Shown piece after piece: positions 1-3,400 of a stretch of DNA of 5,890 nt. The stretch comes from CALAED01 sp937891035 (GTDB taxonomy: Bacteria; Actinomycetota; Actinomycetes; Streptosporangiales; Streptosporangiaceae). The position numbers and the translations under genes were made by a program. The stretch is from positions 1 through 5,890 of the forward strand of contig DASQSZ010000424.1 of assembly GCA_035642125.1 (NCBI GenBank), in the 5' to 3' direction. Every line of letters begins with the position of its first letter. Positions within the stretch are counted from its first letter, which is position 1. Below the pieces are notes generated by a model. The model had not been told where the DNA came from and did not search any database. It saw only the letters and a program-made list of their open reading frames with translations.

Positions 1-145
1 GGTGCAAGCGATGTACTCGGGAGCCAACACCGGCTTCCTGATCCGAGACGCAGCGGAGAACGGGCCAGGGATGGACCAGGCTTTCAACAGCCGGGAGAAG
101 GGCGCGGACAACCCGCCGCAGCTAGTTATCACCTTCGGCCCCTAA
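1..145 (+). CDS. C-terminal end of a DNRLRE-domain surface protein (5' end outside window)
   Basis: Only the last 47 codons are present, read from base 2 and ending at the TAA at 143-145. The peptide contains GFLIRDAAENG followed by a Gln/Ser/Lys-rich stretch and a terminal beta-strand (QLVITFGP). This matches, position by position, the C-terminal third of the two DNRLRE domains in the next gene, which have GFLIRDRAENG and GFLIRDAAENG at the same place. DNRLRE (CBM96-like) domains are beta-sandwich modules of secreted bacterial proteins, and some bind polysaccharides. The domain ends the protein, with no Ig-like repeats after it, so this gene has a different C-terminal plan from its neighbour. 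Several codons are less GC-rich (CTA, GTT, GGA, CCA) than in the bulk of the next gene. Its N-terminal part cannot be seen, so the whole-protein function is unknown. The family assignment rests on homology to the better-covered copies downstream. Confidence 0.85.
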   Translation, partial: VQAMYSGANTGFLIRDAAENGPGMDQAFNSREKGADNPPQLVITFGP

Positions 146-305
146 GTAACACACACGCGTAGTCCCTTTTTTTGGTGAATGTCACTCCCGGAAACGGAAG
201 GTGGCATTCACCATGAGTTGTTACTGTAGGAAACAAAGCTAATGTTCAAGTTCTCACACACTACTCACACGTGTCTCATTAACTCTGTGCAGAGTAGTCG
301 TGCGA
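146..305. other. Intergenic spacer between the two surface-protein genes
   Basis: This 160-base gap is visibly poorer in GC than the genes on either side. It contains a run of seven T (167-173), a strong hairpin (173-213), a purine-rich AGGAAA (228-233), and CTCACAC repeated at 253-259 and 264-270, followed by the 8-base palindrome ACACGTGT (267-274). No convincing -35/-10 pair was found. TTGTTA at 218-223 is followed 17 bases later only by AATGTT, a poor -10. The promoter of the large gene most likely lies here, because the hairpin separates it from the gene before, but it cannot be placed. Confidence 0.6.
173..213 (+). terminator. Strong GAAA-capped stem-loop after the upstream gene, possible terminator without a U-tract
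   Basis: Bases 173-185 pair with 201-213: 12 Watson-Crick pairs and one G-U wobble. G200 is bulged, T186 pairs with A199, C187/A198 is a mismatch, and 188-190 pair with 195-197 around a GAAA loop (191-194). The stem starts 27 bases after the upstream TAA, a normal place for a terminator. However, the T-run (167-173) lies before the hairpin rather than after it, and what follows (ATGAGTTGTT) is only mildly T-rich. It is therefore not a classical Rho-independent terminator. Alternatives are an mRNA 3'-end stabiliser, a U-tract-less actinobacterial-type terminator, or a copy of a dispersed palindromic repeat. The pairing is directly visible; the role is inferred. Confidence 0.5.
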
Positions 306-419
306 ATGGCCTGGCTTGTCAGATCCGCATACCTTCGGCTCGCTGTAGCTGTCGCAGTTGTGACGCTGGCCCTCGTCGGGTTCTTGGTCGCCAGGACCGT
401 CGTCTTCGCGAGTCCGGCC
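306..419 (+). other. Signal peptide (residues 1-38)
   Basis: The n-region has Arg6 and Arg11. A hydrophobic core (LAVAVAVVTLALVGFLVA, residues 12-29) follows, then a short c-region ending in VFASPA. Cleavage is plausible after Ala35 or Ala38, just before the conserved strand FTVDST. Arg30 after the core is slightly unusual, and an uncleaved N-terminal anchor cannot be excluded. Export by the Sec pathway is inferred; no twin-arginine motif is present. Confidence 0.8.
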
Positions 420-3400
420 CAGTTCACCGTCGACAGCACCGCTGACGCTCGCGATGCGAGCGTCGGCGACGGCGCCTGCAGAACGGTCGTCGGCGCCTGC
501 ACGCTCCGTGCGGCGATCCAGGAGGCGAACGCCGGTCCGGGCGCCGCCCAGATCGAGCTCCCCGGCGGCACCTACACGCTCGGCATCGCGCCGCAGAACC
601 AGAACGACGCCGCCAGCGGCGACCTCGACATCACCGACAGCGTGACGATCACTGGGAGCGGCGCCGGCTCCACGATCGTGGACGGGAACGCGCTCGACCG
701 CGTCTTCGAAGTGGCGGACGACGGCGGGACGGTCGTCCTCTCGGGACTAACCATCAGCGACGGCGATGCTCACGAGTACGGGGGCGGGATCCTCAACAGC
801 AGCACCGCGGCGGTCACCGTGCAGAGCTGCACGTTGACCGGGAGCGTGGCCGGCAAAACCGGCGGCGCGGTCGACAACCACGTCGGCGGCGAGGTGCACA
901 TCCGGAATTCGACCCTCTCCGACAACTTCGCAACGGAGGGGGGCAGCGCGGTCAACAACAACCGCGGCGGTGCGATGACGATCGTGGACAGCACGGTGTC
1001 GTCGAACTCGGCTGCCGATGTCGGACTCGACGAGGCCCTTGCGGGCGCAGGGGCGATCGCCAACAACGCCGAGCTTGACACCGCCGGCGGTATCACCGTT
1101 ACCGGGTCGGCGATTTCGGACAACCGCGCAGGGGGCGGGCGCTCTGGCGCCGGGATCTCCAACGACGGCGCGGGCACGGTGGTCGTCGAGGACACGACCT
1201 TCTCCAGGAATCGGGCACACGCCAACGGTGGCGCGATCTTCAACGGCTCGGGCCAGGTGACCATCTCCGACAGCCGGTTCACCGAAAACGCGGCAACGCA
1301 TGGAGGCGCCCTATACAGCAGCGCTGACAAGGGCGGTCTCCTCTCCGTCCGCGGCTCGATCTTCGTGCTGAACAGCGCAGCCGGGGACGGCGGCGCGGTG
1401 GTCGGCACGGGCAGTGGCAGCCTGGAGGTCCTCGACACCACGTTCTCCAAGAACAGCGCGGACGACTGGGGCGGCGCCGTCGTGAACCAGAACCAAAGCA
1501 GCGCGACGATCCAGAACGTCTCCTTCAGCGAGAACACCGGCCTCAACGGCGGCGGCTTCGCCAACGAGGGCAACGGTCTGGTGACGGTGGAGAGCTCGAC
1601 CTTCACAAAGAACGCGGCCAGGGTGACCGCCCTACTCGACAGCGGCGAGGGCGGCGGTATGCACTCGAACTCCGGGGGCGAAGTCGTGGTCAGCGGCGGC
1701 TCGTTCACCGACAACACGGCGCTCTCCGGCGGCGGCCTCAGCAACGAGGGCGGCGGCACCGTGGCCATCACCGGCACGCGCTTCGCCGCCAACAGCGCCT
1801 TGGAGCAGGGTGGCGGGCTCCTGATCGAGGGTGGCGCCGTCCGCATGCTCAACATCGACGTGATCGGCAACGTCGCCGACGGTGCCGAGGAAGCCGGCGG
1901 AGGAATCTCCTACGCCGGCGACAAGGCAGTGGGCATCGGCGAGACCGCCGCGCTCGAGCAGTCGCGCATCCTCGACAACAAGGCCAAGGGACCCGGTGGC
2001 GGCATCGACAGCCGTGGCGACGGCCCGCTCGCGATCACCACGACGACCATCACCGGCAACACCGCCGCGACGGGCGGCGCCCTGCACCACGTGGGCGACG
2101 CGCCGCTCGAGGTAACTCGCAGCACGCTGTCCGCGAACTTCGCCGAGAACGGGGGCGGCGTCTTCGTCGACGGGGATGGCGAGGCCACGGTCGAGAACAC
2201 CACGATCTCCGGCAACCGGGCCTCCCAGCACGGCGGCGGTCTCCTGATCTCGTCGCGGCTGACGACGCGCAACAGCACCGTCGCCGCCAACAACGCGGCG
2301 TCGGGCGGCGGGGTCGACAACGGCGGCGGCGATCTGATCGGCGACGGTCTCGCGTTCCTGGCCAACACGATCGTGGCGGGGAACCCCACGGGCGGCAACT
2401 GCCGCGGGACGATCACCTCGCTGGGAGGCAACGTCGACAGCGCCAACACCTGCCAGTTCAGGGAGATCACCGACCAGCCGGGGACCGACCCGCTCCTCGG
2501 CCCGCTGGCGGACAACGGCGGTCCGACCCGGACCCACGCGCTGTTGGCCGGGAGCCCCGCCCAGGAGAAGGCCGTCTGCGCCGAGGCGGTTCCATGCCCG
2601 TCTCTGGACCAGCGCGGCGTCGAGCGACCCAGGTTCGCCGAGTTCGACGCCGGGGCCCACGAGTCGGAGCTGACCCCGGGCGGGGGCGGTGGCACCCACC
2701 GCTGCGCCGGCCTCACGGAGCGCCCGGTGGTCTCCGACTTCGACAGCTGGGTCTCCCAGGGCTCGTCGGGCACCAACTACGGCAACGATTCGATACTGAA
2801 CGTGGCGTCGCAGGGCGGGGGCAACGAGCGGGCGCTGGTCCACTTCGAGCTGCCGCCGGTCCCGCCCGGCTGCAAGCTGATCGCCGCGACCTTGCGCCTG
2901 CATTCCTCGGCCGCGACGGCCGGACGCACTCTCGAGGCCGTCCGAATCGCGTCCGATTGGAGCGAGCTCGGGGTCACGTGGAGCAACCAGCCCGCCACCG
3001 CGGGTCCGGCCGCGACCACCGAGTCGGGGCTCGACACGCGGGAGTGGGACGTGCTGGCGCAGACGCTCGAGATGTACGAGCACGGCGACCACGGCTTCCT
3101 CATCCGCGACCGCGCGGAGAACGGGAGCGGCGAGCAGTCCTTCCACAGCGGCGAGAAGGGCCCGGAGCATCAACCCGTGCTCATGCTCGTCTTCGACGAC
3201 CCCGACCCCACGCCGAGGTCGGGGACCTGTCCGACGACGCCGCAGAGCGTGTCGGCGGACCGCGACAGCTGGGTGAGCCAGGACGGCCCGACGAACAACT
3301 TCGGCACCGACTCCTCGTTGAAGGTGAAGTCGCAGACCGGCAGCAACGCCCGCGCGCTGATCCGCTTCGGGCTGCCGATCCTCCCGGCGGGTTGCACGAG

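Noticed and set aside
167..213. Classical Rho-independent terminator
   Set aside because: The hairpin is strong, but the T-run precedes it on the + strand and becomes a trailing A-run on the - strand, so neither orientation gives stem followed by U-tract. It is kept only as a possible non-canonical terminator.
770..1870. 366-codon frame on the - strand
   Set aside because: Antisense to the beta-helix; the Pro/Ser/Leu-rich product has no recognisable domain. Not supported as a gene.
621..2470. Polysaccharide lyase or pectate-lyase enzyme
   Set aside because: A right-handed beta-helix is expected, but I see no cluster of Asp and Arg matching known catalytic sites. Motifs are of the Pmp/CSLREA scaffold type.
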